Positions 1 through 6,623 of a stretch of DNA of 8,160 nucleotides are shown one piece after another. Positions within the stretch are counted from its first letter, which is position 1. Every line of letters starts with the position of its first letter. The stretch lies in NCBI GenBank assembly GCA_905181745.1, contig CAJIYV010000112.1, forward strand, positions 1 to 8,160, read 5' to 3'. The notes under the pieces were generated by a model. That model ran no database searches and was not told the origin of the DNA. It saw only the letters and a program-made list of their open reading frames with translations. A program made the translations under genes and the position numbers. The stretch is from an uncultured Actinomycetes bacterium (GTDB lineage: Bacteria > Actinomycetota > Actinomycetes > S36-B12).

Positions 1-568
1 CGCGCGTTTTATCAACCCCCGTTCGCGCCATTACCGTGTAGAAATCTGCGATTCCGGCATGTGTAATCCACGCCTTTGTCCCATTGATTCGATACGTGCC
101 GCCCTCTTTCACGGCTTGAGTGGTCATTGCGGCAGCGTCCGAGCCTGAGCCGGGTTCGCTCAGACAATACGCACCTAATGTTGCGCCGCTGAGAATCGTG
201 TCCTGCCAGCGTTCCTTTTGCCCCACCGTCCCAAATTTGATCAGCGGGGCGCAGGCCAAATGGTGGACACTCATGCTCATGCCCGCGGTGAGCCAGGCGC
301 GAGATATTTCTTCAAGGACTTGGAGCGAGACGGTGTAAGGGACTTTTGCGTCTTGATCGTTGCAGATAATCTCGGAGTACGGCAAGGTAAGCAGTCCCAA
401 CGCTCCGAGTTCCCGAATAAGCGCACGCGGGAACTCCCCCCGATCTTCGCAATCGGCGGCGACCGGTGCCAGCTTCTGTTGGGCAAAGTCCTGCGCCACT
501 GTCAGCAAATCGGAGTCCTGTTGGGTCTGCACGAGTCGGGAGACGCTAGACCCGATCCAATTCAACAC
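1..568 (-). CDS. Acyl-CoA dehydrogenase, N-terminal part (cut by left window edge)
   Basis: Flavoenzyme that would oxidise an acyl-CoA thioester to the trans-2-enoyl-CoA and pass electrons to ETF; substrate chain length cannot be told. About 189 residues are visible. The N-terminal helical domain includes ALIRELGALGLL near residues 49-60 and LQVLEEISRAWL near 82-93. The middle domain carries the family signature AYCLSEPGSGSDA (133-145) and the FAD-side segment INGTKAWITHAG (161-172). The catalytic-base region lies beyond the left edge. The likely start is GTG at 568-566, only three bases after the stop of the upstream peptidase; TTG at 565-563 is an alternative, and no strong Shine-Dalgarno is seen. 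It is probably co-transcribed and translationally coupled with that peptidase. Oddity: the usual Gly-rich loop after 'LP' (commonly EYGGxG) reads YSEIICNDQDAKVPY here (64-78). The family is certain; the substrate is not. Confidence 0.93.
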   Translation of the reverse strand, partial: MLNWIGSSVSRLVQTQQDSDLLTVAQDFAQQKLAPVAADCEDRGEFPRALIRELGALGLLTLPYSEIICNDQDAKVPYTVSLQVLEEISRAWLTAGMSMSVHHLACAPLIKFGTVGQKERWQDTILSGATLGAYCLSEPGSGSDAAAMTTQAVKEGGTYRINGTKAWITHAGIADFYTVMARTGVDKTR

Positions 569-571
569 GTG

Positions 572-1687
572 CTAGATCCCGATAATCACAAGATCACGGG
601 TTTGCTTATTCACCGGCTCAGGGCCATCTGCGGTGCAGATCACGATGTCCTCGATCCTCGCGCCGTGAACGCCTTCGAAGTAAAAGCCCGGTTCGATGCT
701 GAAAATCATATTGTTCAGGATCACTGTCTGGTTATTTTCGCCCAGATACGGTTCCTCATGGGTCTCCAACCCGATCCCGTGGCCAGTTCGGTGAATGAAG
801 TGCTCCCCCAGTCCGTGTGTCGCCAATTCGTTGCGACCCGCTGCATCAATATCGTGACTCACCGCGCCATGGGATACCGCGTTAGTGGAAAGTTCCTGTG
901 CCCTTTGCAAGATCGAATAACGCTGCCTGAATTGCTCGCCCGGGTCGCCCATCGAGTAAGTCCGAGTACAGTCGCTGCAGTAGCCACTGGGCATCGTGCC
1001 ACCTATGTCGACCACTACTGGATCCCCCGGTTGAATTACTCGATCACTGAGTTCATGATGGGGACTAGCCCCGTTGGGGCCAGAGGCAACGATCACGAAA
1101 TCAACACGTGCATGACCTTCGGACAAAATCAGATCAGCAATATCTTTTCCCACTTCCTCTTCGGTACGTCCGACACGCAGGACGTGAGGAATTTGAGCGT
1201 GCACCCGGTCAATTGCTGCAGCAGCCACTCGCAAGAAGTCCAGCTCGGTGGGGGTTTTAATAATTCGGATGGCACTAATGATGGGTGCAGCTAATTCAAT
1301 TGTGGCGCCCGGAAAATTTTCTGAAAGTTTAAGAACTCGTTCAGCCCACATGTGGTTGTCGACAGCAACTCTTCCTCCGTTAAACCCAGACCTTTCCCCA
1401 ATGATCTCGTATGGGTTCGCGCTCTCGGCCCAACCAATTACTTCCCAGCCCAGATCCCCAAAGGGGCTCGCCATCGCCGTTGATACTTCCAAGCGGGGAA
1501 CTAGTAAAAATGGTTCCGCGTGAGGTTGAAGCACCAAGGCGGTGATGCGTTCAAGCGGGATCGCGTTGTAACCGATCAAGTACCGTAGATCCGCACCCGG
1601 AGTGACAAGCATGAGCTCGAAGCCAAGCTCTTGCATGTGTACCTGTACTTGGGTTATTCGCTCTGTGTAGTCCGAAGTCGAAGGCAT
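572..1687 (-). CDS. pepE: M24 family metallopeptidase (Xaa-Pro dipeptidase/aminopeptidase, PepE-like)
   Basis: Cytosolic metallopeptidase of the pita-bread fold, expected to cleave Xaa-Pro bonds at peptide N-termini or in dipeptides. The protein is 371 residues, the usual length for actinobacterial PepE. An N-terminal creatinase-like domain (about 1-140) precedes the catalytic domain (about 147-365). All five expected metal ligands are visible: D227 (VVDIGG), D239 (YCSDCTRTY), H303 (HRTGHGIG), E332 (IEPGFY) and E346 (RIEDIV). Active-site histidines H210/H211 (SPHHELSD) and H310 (ETHEEP) are also present. ATG at 1687-1685 is chosen because the family's N-terminus (ITQVQVHMQELGFELMLVTPG) follows it; the open frame runs up to 1804, but that would overlap the divergent exonuclease gene. 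No Shine-Dalgarno precedes the ATG, and a TAATCT box 7 nt upstream suggests a leaderless mRNA. The exonuclease-peptidase neighbourhood matches that of M. tuberculosis pepE. Substrate preference (Xaa-Pro versus other dipeptides) is not shown. Confidence 0.95.
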   Translation of the reverse strand: MPSTSDYTERITQVQVHMQELGFELMLVTPGADLRYLIGYNAIPLERITALVLQPHAEPFLLVPRLEVSTAMASPFGDLGWEVIGWAESANPYEIIGERSGFNGGRVAVDNHMWAERVLKLSENFPGATIELAAPIISAIRIIKTPTELDFLRVAAAAIDRVHAQIPHVLRVGRTEEEVGKDIADLILSEGHARVDFVIVASGPNGASPHHELSDRVIQPGDPVVVDIGGTMPSGYCSDCTRTYSMGDPGEQFRQRYSILQRAQELSTNAVSHGAVSHDIDAAGRNELATHGLGEHFIHRTGHGIGLETHEEPYLGENNQTVILNNMIFSIEPGFYFEGVHGARIEDIVICTADGPEPVNKQTRDLVIIGI

Positions 1688-1694
1688 GTAGTAC

Positions 1695-1700
1695 AGATTA
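1695..1700 (-). promoter_or_regulatory. Candidate -10 box for the pepE-like gene (leaderless start)
   Basis: TAATCT on the minus strand ends 7 nt before the ATG, which would put the transcription start at or next to the start codon. It fits the TAnnnT pattern of actinobacterial -10 elements, and leaderless transcripts are common in this phylum. No good -35 hexamer is seen at 16-18 bp, and no Shine-Dalgarno competes with this reading. Confidence 0.4.
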
Positions 1701-1710
1701 GCCCGGATGC

Positions 1711-1716
1711 CATACT
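1711..1716 (+). promoter_or_regulatory. Candidate -10 box for the 5'-3' exonuclease gene
   Basis: CATACT matches TATAAT at four of six positions and lies 6 nt before the GTG start at 1723, the spacing expected for a leaderless transcript. No Shine-Dalgarno is visible before the GTG. It sits 10 bp from the oppositely oriented TAATCT box, so the two promoters would share a 35-bp region. No clear -35 element is seen. Confidence 0.35.
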
Positions 1717-1722
1717 TTCGCC

Positions 1723-2634
1723 GTGAGTGGACCTCTTTTAATTCTTGACACGGCAACCCTGTATTACCGCGCGTTCTATGCACTCCCGCAGAAGATGACG
1801 GCACCTGACGGCAGTCCCCACAATGCAGTGCGTGGCTTTTTGGCGATGCTGACCAAACTAATTGTGATTCACCAGCCCAGCGGGCTAGTTGCCGCCTGGG
1901 ACAACGACTGGCGACCGCAATGGCGGGTGGAACTATTGCCCAGCTACAAAACCCATCGGGTTGAGTCGGACCAGGGTGAGGAAGGAGCCCCGGATACGCT
2001 ACGTGCGCAAATAGAAGCCATTGCCCAGATTCTGGACGCTTTCGGTATCGCCAGAGCGGGAATCGACGGTTTTGAGGCCGACGATGTCATCGCATCACTG
2101 ACGGAACAATCTGGCGCGCGTTGCCTTGTGGTAACCAGTGATCGAGATCTGATCCAAGTCGTCAACGAACGCGTGTCACTACTTCTCCAAGTCAGCGGCG
2201 GCGTCGAGGGATGGCCGATTCTGGATCCAGTGGCTATCGAGGCGAAGTACGGGGTGTCTCCCGCCGACTACTTGGCCATGGCTGCGTTACGCGGCGATCC
2301 AAGTGATGGGCTTGCGGGGATCGCCGGAATAGGTGATAAAACCGCCTGCGCGTTGGTCAATGAATTTGGAAGCCTGGACTCACTCATAGGCGCAGCGGCA
2401 GCCCAGACATGTGCAAAGCCACTGACACCCCTACTTGCACAACGGATCACCTCAGGTGCACCGTATCTTGAATCAGCCCTCGCGGTGATAACTGCCGAAA
2501 AGCGGCTTCCGATACATCAATGGCCCGTTGATATTCCCTATGAACCCGTTGATCCACAAGGCCTCGATGCCCTCGCAATCAGATGGGGAGTGGAGAAATA
2601 CGTGGTCGAATTGCTTCAGGCTGCACTCGGATAA
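1723..2634 (+). CDS. Stand-alone 5'-3' exonuclease (Pol I N-terminal/FEN-like nuclease)
   Basis: Structure-specific 5' nuclease of the DNA polymerase I N-terminal family, here a free 303-residue protein with no polymerase domain. Acidic metal-binding residues are in their usual places: D9 (LILDTATLYYRAFYALP), D60 (AAWDND), D120/D121 (GFEADDVIASL), D140/D142 (VTSDRDL) and D192/D195 (LRGDPSDGL). The substrate-arch segment LLPSYKTHR (71-79) and the helix-3-turn-helix GIAGIGDKTACALVNEFGSLDSL (199-221) are intact. The likely role is removal of RNA primers or DNA flaps, or a repair function backing up Pol I; this is inferred from the family. The start is GTG at 1723, as the hydrophobic beta strand carrying the first Asp begins three codons later. 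It is divergent from the pepE-like gene, and its 3' end overlaps the helicase gene tail to tail by 19 bp. The position corresponds to M. tuberculosis Rv2090. Confidence 0.94.
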   Translation: MSGPLLILDTATLYYRAFYALPQKMTAPDGSPHNAVRGFLAMLTKLIVIHQPSGLVAAWDNDWRPQWRVELLPSYKTHRVESDQGEEGAPDTLRAQIEAIAQILDAFGIARAGIDGFEADDVIASLTEQSGARCLVVTSDRDLIQVVNERVSLLLQVSGGVEGWPILDPVAIEAKYGVSPADYLAMAALRGDPSDGLAGIAGIGDKTACALVNEFGSLDSLIGAAAAQTCAKPLTPLLAQRITSGAPYLESALAVITAEKRLPIHQWPVDIPYEPVDPQGLDALAIRWGVEKYVVELLQAALG

Positions 2635-5360
2635 GAAATTATTCCCCTTTGACACAAATCAATGGCCGCAACCGCATTAGCGTGCAGATCCGAGTCTTGG
2701 GGCGTGACGGCAACGATCTGGCCCAGTAAATCGATTACTTGGCGAACCCAGCGAACAAAATCACCGGCCGTCACATCATTACTTGTCAGGATTTTCATGA
2801 GGGTTGCGCCCTTCGCCCAGCGGTACAGAGCCCAGGCGAGTCCCGCATCAAGTTTTCTGCTTTCGTGAACTTTATGGTCATGTTCAAAGCCCTCAACCTG
2901 TCCCCAAATTTCATGAATTTCGTCGAGCGCCTTCTGGGTAGGGCCACCAGGCACCGAGGGAGCTTCATCTGAATCGCCACGTCGACTTTCATAGACGAAG
3001 GTGGAACACACCGCCGCGAGTGAAGCGGGGTCAAGTGGGTCTAAGACACCGCCCACGATAGTTTGGGCAATCAACAAGTCATTCTCGGAGTAAACCCCCT
3101 TGAGTAAATCCCCTTTGCGGGTTACCTGCCATTCACCCTGTGGGCTTTTGGCCAGGTAGTCGAGCCCAGCCAACACCTCGCAGAGACGATCGAATCGGCG
3201 CGCAATCGTATTGGTCCTCCCCTTCATTCGAGAGGACACCTCTTGATATTGGCTATGCGTTTTTTGATACCGCTCACCCCAACGGGCGTGGGCTTCACGT
3301 TCATCGCAACCGTGGCATGGGTGGGCCCGCATTTGGTCGCGCAAGTCTTGGATGATCGGGTTGACATCGTGCGATTTCTTCCCGCGCCTCTTTGGATCAG
3401 CAGATCTTTGACCAATCTCACGAACCTGGGACGCAAGGTTTTTCCTCATGCTTGTGTCCCGGGACGAAAAACTTTTTGGGACTCTGATGCGGCCGATCGG
3501 CGTGAGATCCACCAGCGCATCATGGTGATTGAGTCTGCGTACCTGCAGGTCCCCAGTCACCACCATAGGGCGCGGTTCAACCTTTGAGCTATTGATCGCG
3601 GGCGAAACAACAACCGCAGGTCCAGCCTTCTTGCCTGCAGAAAGCACAATTACGTCCCCAACCTTAAGGGTTCGCAGTTGCGCATCACCTACGTCACGTC
3701 GATGACGTACCACTTGTCTACTGTCTTGGCGTTCGGCCACCGAAATCTCGTGTCGCAGTAAACTGTACTGCTCGAAGTCACCCAGATGGCACTGCATGGA
3801 TTCTAAATATCCAGCTTTCGCTTCATCAAGTTTGCGAAGCTCAGCTGCCAGTCCGACAACGGATGCATCCGCCTGAAATTGGGCGAAGGAGGTTTCTAAT
3901 AGCTCCCGCGCCCGCTCGGTTCCCATCGAGCCAACCAAGTTCACGGCCATGTTGTAGCTGGGTCTAAATGAGGACCTGAGCGGGTAGGTCCGCGTGGACG
4001 CCAGACCCGCGAGCGACTTGGGGTCAAGGTCTTGCTGCCACAGCACAACTGCATGACCTTCGACGTCAATCCCTCGTCTGCCGGCCCGCCCCGTTATCTG
4101 GGTGTACTCCCCCGGTGACAGATCAACGTGCGCGTCACCGTTCCACTTGACCAGACGCTCCAAGACGACCGACTTGGCGGGCATATTGATACCAAGAGCG
4201 AGGGTCTCCGTTGCAAAGACGACTTTGAGTAGGCCCTGCTGAAAAAGTGATTCAACAATCTCTTTGAACCTTGGCAACGCACCCGCATGATGCGCCGCGA
4301 CTCCTCGCTCAAGGGCGTCAATCCAGTCGCTGAAACCCAATGCAGCCAGGTCCTCGTCGGGGATATCCCTAGTCGACTCCAAGATCTGATTGCGAATCAT
4401 TTCCCGCTCGACCGGGGATGTCAGTCGCAGACCAGAACCCAGGATTTGCTCAACTGCATCATCACAGCCAGCTCTACTAAAGAGGAAGTAGATCGCTGGC
4501 AGTAGGGCTTCAGACTCAAGTAGCGACACGACGTCACTGCGCCGCGGAGTCAAACTGGTGCGCCTGGGTGCGTTACGACCGTTACTCCCGTACTTGGAGC
4601 GGCCTCGTTGTGACGCTGAGTGGGAAGAGGTTCGAGCTAGTGCGGCGAGTTCCGGATTGACTTCATGTTGTGAATCATCAATAAAAAGGTCGTAGAGCCT
4701 TTTGCCCGCCATGACATGTTGCCACAACGGAACCGGTCTGATTTCCTCAACAATCACCTCCGTTTTGCCACGGATTGTGGCCAACCACCGACCAAATTCC
4801 TCAGCGTTGCTCACGGTCGCACTCAACGCAATTATGGTCACCGAGTCCGGCAAATGAATGATGACTTCTTCCCACACGGCGCCTCGTGAACGATCCGCCA
4901 AATAGTGAACCTCATCCATGACGACAAATGAAAGGTTGTTTAGCGTTGTCGAACGCGCATACAACATATTGCGCAAGACCTCCGTGGTCATGACAACTAT
5001 GGGAGCTTCCCCATTAATGCTGTTGTCACCGGTTAACAAACCCACTTTTTCTGAGCCGTAACGTTCCACTAACTCGGAAAACTTTTGGTTTGAGAGCGCC
5101 TTGATCGGGGTCGTGTAAAAGCATTTGGTCCCCGAATTCAAGGCGTGGAAAATGGCGAACTCACCCACCACTGTCTTACCTGAACCCGTGGGAGCGGCCA
5201 CTAACACGCCGTTTCCGGCTTCGATTGCGCGCACGGCTTCTAGTTGGAACGGGTCAAGATCAAATTTGTAGTCAGCGGTAAACGGACCAATTAGGGTTTT
5301 GCCATCTTGTGCTCGTGCCCGAGAGGCGGCGTACTTTTCGGCCGCAGAAGACATGCTCAC
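2616..5360 (-). CDS. helY: HelY-type DExH-box (Ski2/Mtr4-like) ATP-dependent helicase
   Basis: Superfamily 2 helicase of 914 residues, close to the length of mycobacterial HelY. Motifs in order: Q-like DPFQLEAV (36-43), Walker A APTGSGKT (56-63), Ia TTPIKALSNQKF (83-94), Ib TTEVLRNML (125-133), DEVH (149-152), SAT (180-182), AHHAGALP (356-363), FATETLALGINMPA (382-395) and QITGRAGRRG (421-430). The C-terminal half, about 480-914, holds a beta-rich region (568-630) and a DSHCT-like helical end. A basic, Ser-rich insert (242-275) lies between the RecA domains, and a HPCHGC pair (680-685) precedes REAHARW. Whether the substrate is RNA or DNA is not established from sequence. The start is GTG at 5360 or ATG at 5354; there is no clear Shine-Dalgarno. 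TAGGCT six bases before the ATG could be a -10 box for a leaderless message. It lies 53 bp after tatC on the same strand. Confidence 0.95.
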   Translation of the reverse strand: MSMSSAAEKYAASRARAQDGKTLIGPFTADYKFDLDPFQLEAVRAIEAGNGVLVAAPTGSGKTVVGEFAIFHALNSGTKCFYTTPIKALSNQKFSELVERYGSEKVGLLTGDNSINGEAPIVVMTTEVLRNMLYARSTTLNNLSFVVMDEVHYLADRSRGAVWEEVIIHLPDSVTIIALSATVSNAEEFGRWLATIRGKTEVIVEEIRPVPLWQHVMAGKRLYDLFIDDSQHEVNPELAALARTSSHSASQRGRSKYGSNGRNAPRRTSLTPRRSDVVSLLESEALLPAIYFLFSRAGCDDAVEQILGSGLRLTSPVEREMIRNQILESTRDIPDEDLAALGFSDWIDALERGVAAHHAGALPRFKEIVESLFQQGLLKVVFATETLALGINMPAKSVVLERLVKWNGDAHVDLSPGEYTQITGRAGRRGIDVEGHAVVLWQQDLDPKSLAGLASTRTYPLRSSFRPSYNMAVNLVGSMGTERARELLETSFAQFQADASVVGLAAELRKLDEAKAGYLESMQCHLGDFEQYSLLRHEISVAERQDSRQVVRHRRDVGDAQLRTLKVGDVIVLSAGKKAGPAVVVSPAINSSKVEPRPMVVTGDLQVRRLNHHDALVDLTPIGRIRVPKSFSSRDTSMRKNLASQVREIGQRSADPKRRGKKSHDVNPIIQDLRDQMRAHPCHGCDEREAHARWGERYQKTHSQYQEVSSRMKGRTNTIARRFDRLCEVLAGLDYLAKSPQGEWQVTRKGDLLKGVYSENDLLIAQTIVGGVLDPLDPASLAAVCSTFVYESRRGDSDEAPSVPGGPTQKALDEIHEIWGQVEGFEHDHKVHESRKLDAGLAWALYRWAKGATLMKILTSNDVTAGDFVRWVRQVIDLLGQIVAVTPQDSDLHANAVAAIDLCQRGIISYPSAA

Positions 5361-5377
5361 AGCCTATTGCCTGTGAG
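5356..5377. repeat. 7-bp inverted repeat spanning the helY start codon
   Basis: CTCACAG (5356-5362) and CTGTGAG (5371-5377) are perfect inverted copies with an 8-bp spacer. The left arm contains the GTG start of helY (minus strand, 5360-5358). It could be an operator or, in a message starting upstream, a hairpin hiding the start. Function is inferred; the repeat itself is directly visible. Confidence 0.4.
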
Positions 5378-5380
5378 AAA

Positions 5381-5395
5381 GCCTGCCGCTCAGGC
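5381..5395 (-). terminator. Weak hairpin after tatC, possible terminator
   Basis: On the minus strand GCCTG-agcgg-CAGGC forms a 5-bp GC-rich stem with a 5-nt loop, followed at once by TTTCT. It lies in the 53-bp gap between tatC and helY. The stem is short and the T-tract weak, so it is at best an attenuator or partial terminator. Confidence 0.25.
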
Positions 5396-5413
5396 ACGCA
5401 AGTAACCGAAACG

Positions 5414-6244
5414 CTAGATCGAATCTGGTTTCAGCGGAGAAATCTCGTCATCCTCTAGTTCACTGAAATCAGTGTCTCTCGTTTTGCGGGCGCGCCTTCG
5501 GTCATTAAGGAGTGAGATGCCAACAGCTATCACTACGAGCGCCAAGATCGGAGTTGCCAGCAACAGCAAGTTGATCGGGTCACCGGTGGGCGTGGCCACT
5601 GCCGAAAATATAAACACAGTGAAGATAATCCAGCGCCACCACGAGAGGAGCCGCTTGCCTGACAGAATTCCCGCAAAATTGAGAAGAACGATGAGCAGCG
5701 GTGTGAGGAACCCAACCCCAAACACCAATATAGTTCGTAAGAAAAATGACAAATATTTGTCGACCGACACAATATTTTCCACATTCTCTGGAGTGAAACC
5801 CAGCAGGATTTCCAGTCCGAAGGGCAGCACTAGGTATGCAAGAGTAATCCCCGCGGCAAAAAGGGGTGTAGCGACTGCGGCAAAACCGATTGCCCATCTG
5901 CGTTCATTGCGGTGTAGCCCTGGCGTGACGAATCTCCACAACTGATAGAGCCAGACGGGTGCACTCAAAGCGAGGCCGGCCACAGCTGACACTTGAATTT
6001 GTAAAACGAACGGATCGGCGACACCGGTGAGGGCCAGGGTTACGTCTTGGCCGCTATCGGTTGCTGCTGCGATAACGTCAGTGAACGGCTTACTGAGCCA
6101 AACAAAGATTTCCGCGTAATAAATCCAACCAACCACCATCCCAATAGCAATGGCGATTCCACTTTTAAACAGACGTGAACGTAACTCCCGCAGATGCGCG
6201 GTCAGCGGCATGGCCGCGGACTCCTGCTTTTCGCGCAGCGCCAC
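5414..6244 (-). CDS. tatC: Twin-arginine translocase subunit TatC
   Basis: Six-helix inner-membrane receptor of the Tat pathway; it recognises twin-arginine signal peptides of folded proteins and recruits TatA. The protein is 276 residues. The cytoplasmic N-terminus has MPLTAHLRELRSRL (12-25). Hydrophobic segments lie at about 27-45, 77-100, 119-145, 166-190, 203-218 and 225-247. The first cytoplasmic loop carries LYQLWRFVTPGLHRNERR (99-116), whose E114 corresponds to functional E. coli E103. The loop before the last helix has SAVATPTGDPINLLLLATP. The C-terminal tail (248-276) is charged. The TM4 position usually holding Glu is Leu (L180, FGVGFLTP). The start chosen is GTG at 6244, nine bases after the tatA stop with AGGG 3 nt upstream, because actinobacterial TatC proteins often carry a charged extension before MPL. 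ATG at 6211 is a real alternative, having AGGAG 9 nt upstream. Forms an operon with tatA. Confidence 0.96.
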   Translation of the reverse strand: MALREKQESAAMPLTAHLRELRSRLFKSGIAIAIGMVVGWIYYAEIFVWLSKPFTDVIAAATDSGQDVTLALTGVADPFVLQIQVSAVAGLALSAPVWLYQLWRFVTPGLHRNERRWAIGFAAVATPLFAAGITLAYLVLPFGLEILLGFTPENVENIVSVDKYLSFFLRTILVFGVGFLTPLLIVLLNFAGILSGKRLLSWWRWIIFTVFIFSAVATPTGDPINLLLLATPILALVVIAVGISLLNDRRRARKTRDTDFSELEDDEISPLKPDSI

Positions 6245-6253
6245 CGGCCCTAG

Positions 6254-6517
6254 CTAACGATCATTCGGCTCAGCAGGTGTGGTTTCTGCAGCCGGAGTGG
6301 AAGTGTCAGCCTGTGACTCAGAAGCGCTGCCCGGTGGGTCAATTTCCTCGACGTCCTCATCCGAGTCAGATCCGGTCAAACCCTTTGTCTCTGCCTTGAA
6401 GATTCGAAGTGAGCGGCCAAGGCCACGTGCGGCATCTGGTAGGCGCTTAGCACCAAACAAAAGCAGGATCAAAGCTACAATAATGAGCCATTCCCAGCCC
6501 TTGAGATTACTGAACAT
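6254..6517 (-). CDS. tatA: Sec-independent translocase protein TatA
   Basis: Small membrane protein that oligomerises at TatC to let folded Tat substrates cross the cytoplasmic membrane. The 87 residues show the classic layout: a short N-terminus, one transmembrane helix (about 8-21, WEWLIIVALILLLF), the FGAKRLPDAARGLGRSLRIFKAE hinge and amphipathic helix (21-43), then an acidic, Ser/Thr/Pro-rich tail. The FG-KRLP form fits TatA/E better than TatB. No tatB lies in this window, as expected for actinobacteria, which usually keep tatB elsewhere. The ATG start at 6517 is preceded by AAAGGGG, 5 nt away, the best ribosome-binding site in the window. tatC follows nine bases after the stop, indicating one transcript. 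Confidence 0.96.
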   Translation of the reverse strand: MFSNLKGWEWLIIVALILLLFGAKRLPDAARGLGRSLRIFKAETKGLTGSDSDEDVEEIDPPGSASESQADTSTPAAETTPAEPNDR

Positions 6518-6522
6518 GTGAT

Positions 6523-6529
6523 CCCCTTT
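6523..6529 (-). promoter_or_regulatory. Ribosome binding site of tatA
   Basis: AAAGGGG on the minus strand lies 5 nt before the tatA ATG (6517-6515). It fixes the tatA start and contrasts with the apparently leaderless starts at the exonuclease and peptidase genes. Confidence 0.65.
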
Positions 6530-6540
6530 CAGCCCTGCTG

Positions 6541-6569
6541 ATATTGGCCAACAAAAAACTAGACCTCAA
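6541..6569 (-). promoter_or_regulatory. Candidate tatAC promoter
   Basis: On the minus strand TTGAGG (6569-6564) and CAATAT (6546-6541) are separated by exactly 17 bp. The predicted start point would leave a 5' leader of roughly 16 nt carrying the AAAGGGG ribosome site. A perfect 8-bp palindrome TTGGCCAA (6544-6551) overlaps the -10 box. The hexamers are only partial matches to consensus, so this is a candidate. If active, tatAC can be transcribed apart from pafBC. Confidence 0.35.
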
Positions 6570-6623
6570 TTACGCGTCAGTCTATGTCAGGCCCGTGCCT
6601 TCTGCCCGTATCGTACGTGGACT

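Noticed and set aside
218..1294. A 358-codon plus-strand open frame antisense to the acyl-CoA dehydrogenase and peptidase genes
   Set aside because: The minus-strand frames encode clear enzymes with intact active-site residues here. The antisense product matches no family I recognise, spans the junction of two genes and has no ribosome site.
1745..1767. TTGACA hexamer on the plus strand resembling a -35 box
   Set aside because: It lies inside the exonuclease coding sequence (LILDTATL), with no suitable -10 at 16-18 bp and no gene start downstream.
1688..1804. N-terminal extension of the peptidase frame beyond 1687
   Set aside because: It would overlap the start of the divergent exonuclease gene, and the extra residues do not resemble the family N-terminus.
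3243..3587. A 114-codon plus-strand open frame inside helY
   Set aside because: It is antisense to a conserved part of the helicase, with no recognisable domain or ribosome site.
5472..5945. A 157-codon plus-strand open frame opposite tatC
   Set aside because: It is the reverse frame of a clear six-helix TatC and its product is a basic, low-information sequence typical of shadows.
6511..6522. LexA/SOS-box-like sequence GATC-N4-GTTC at the tatA start codon
   Set aside because: It misses the GAAC-N4-GTTC core by one base, and several such near matches are expected by chance in 8 kb. It also overlaps the tatA coding start, whose bases are already explained.
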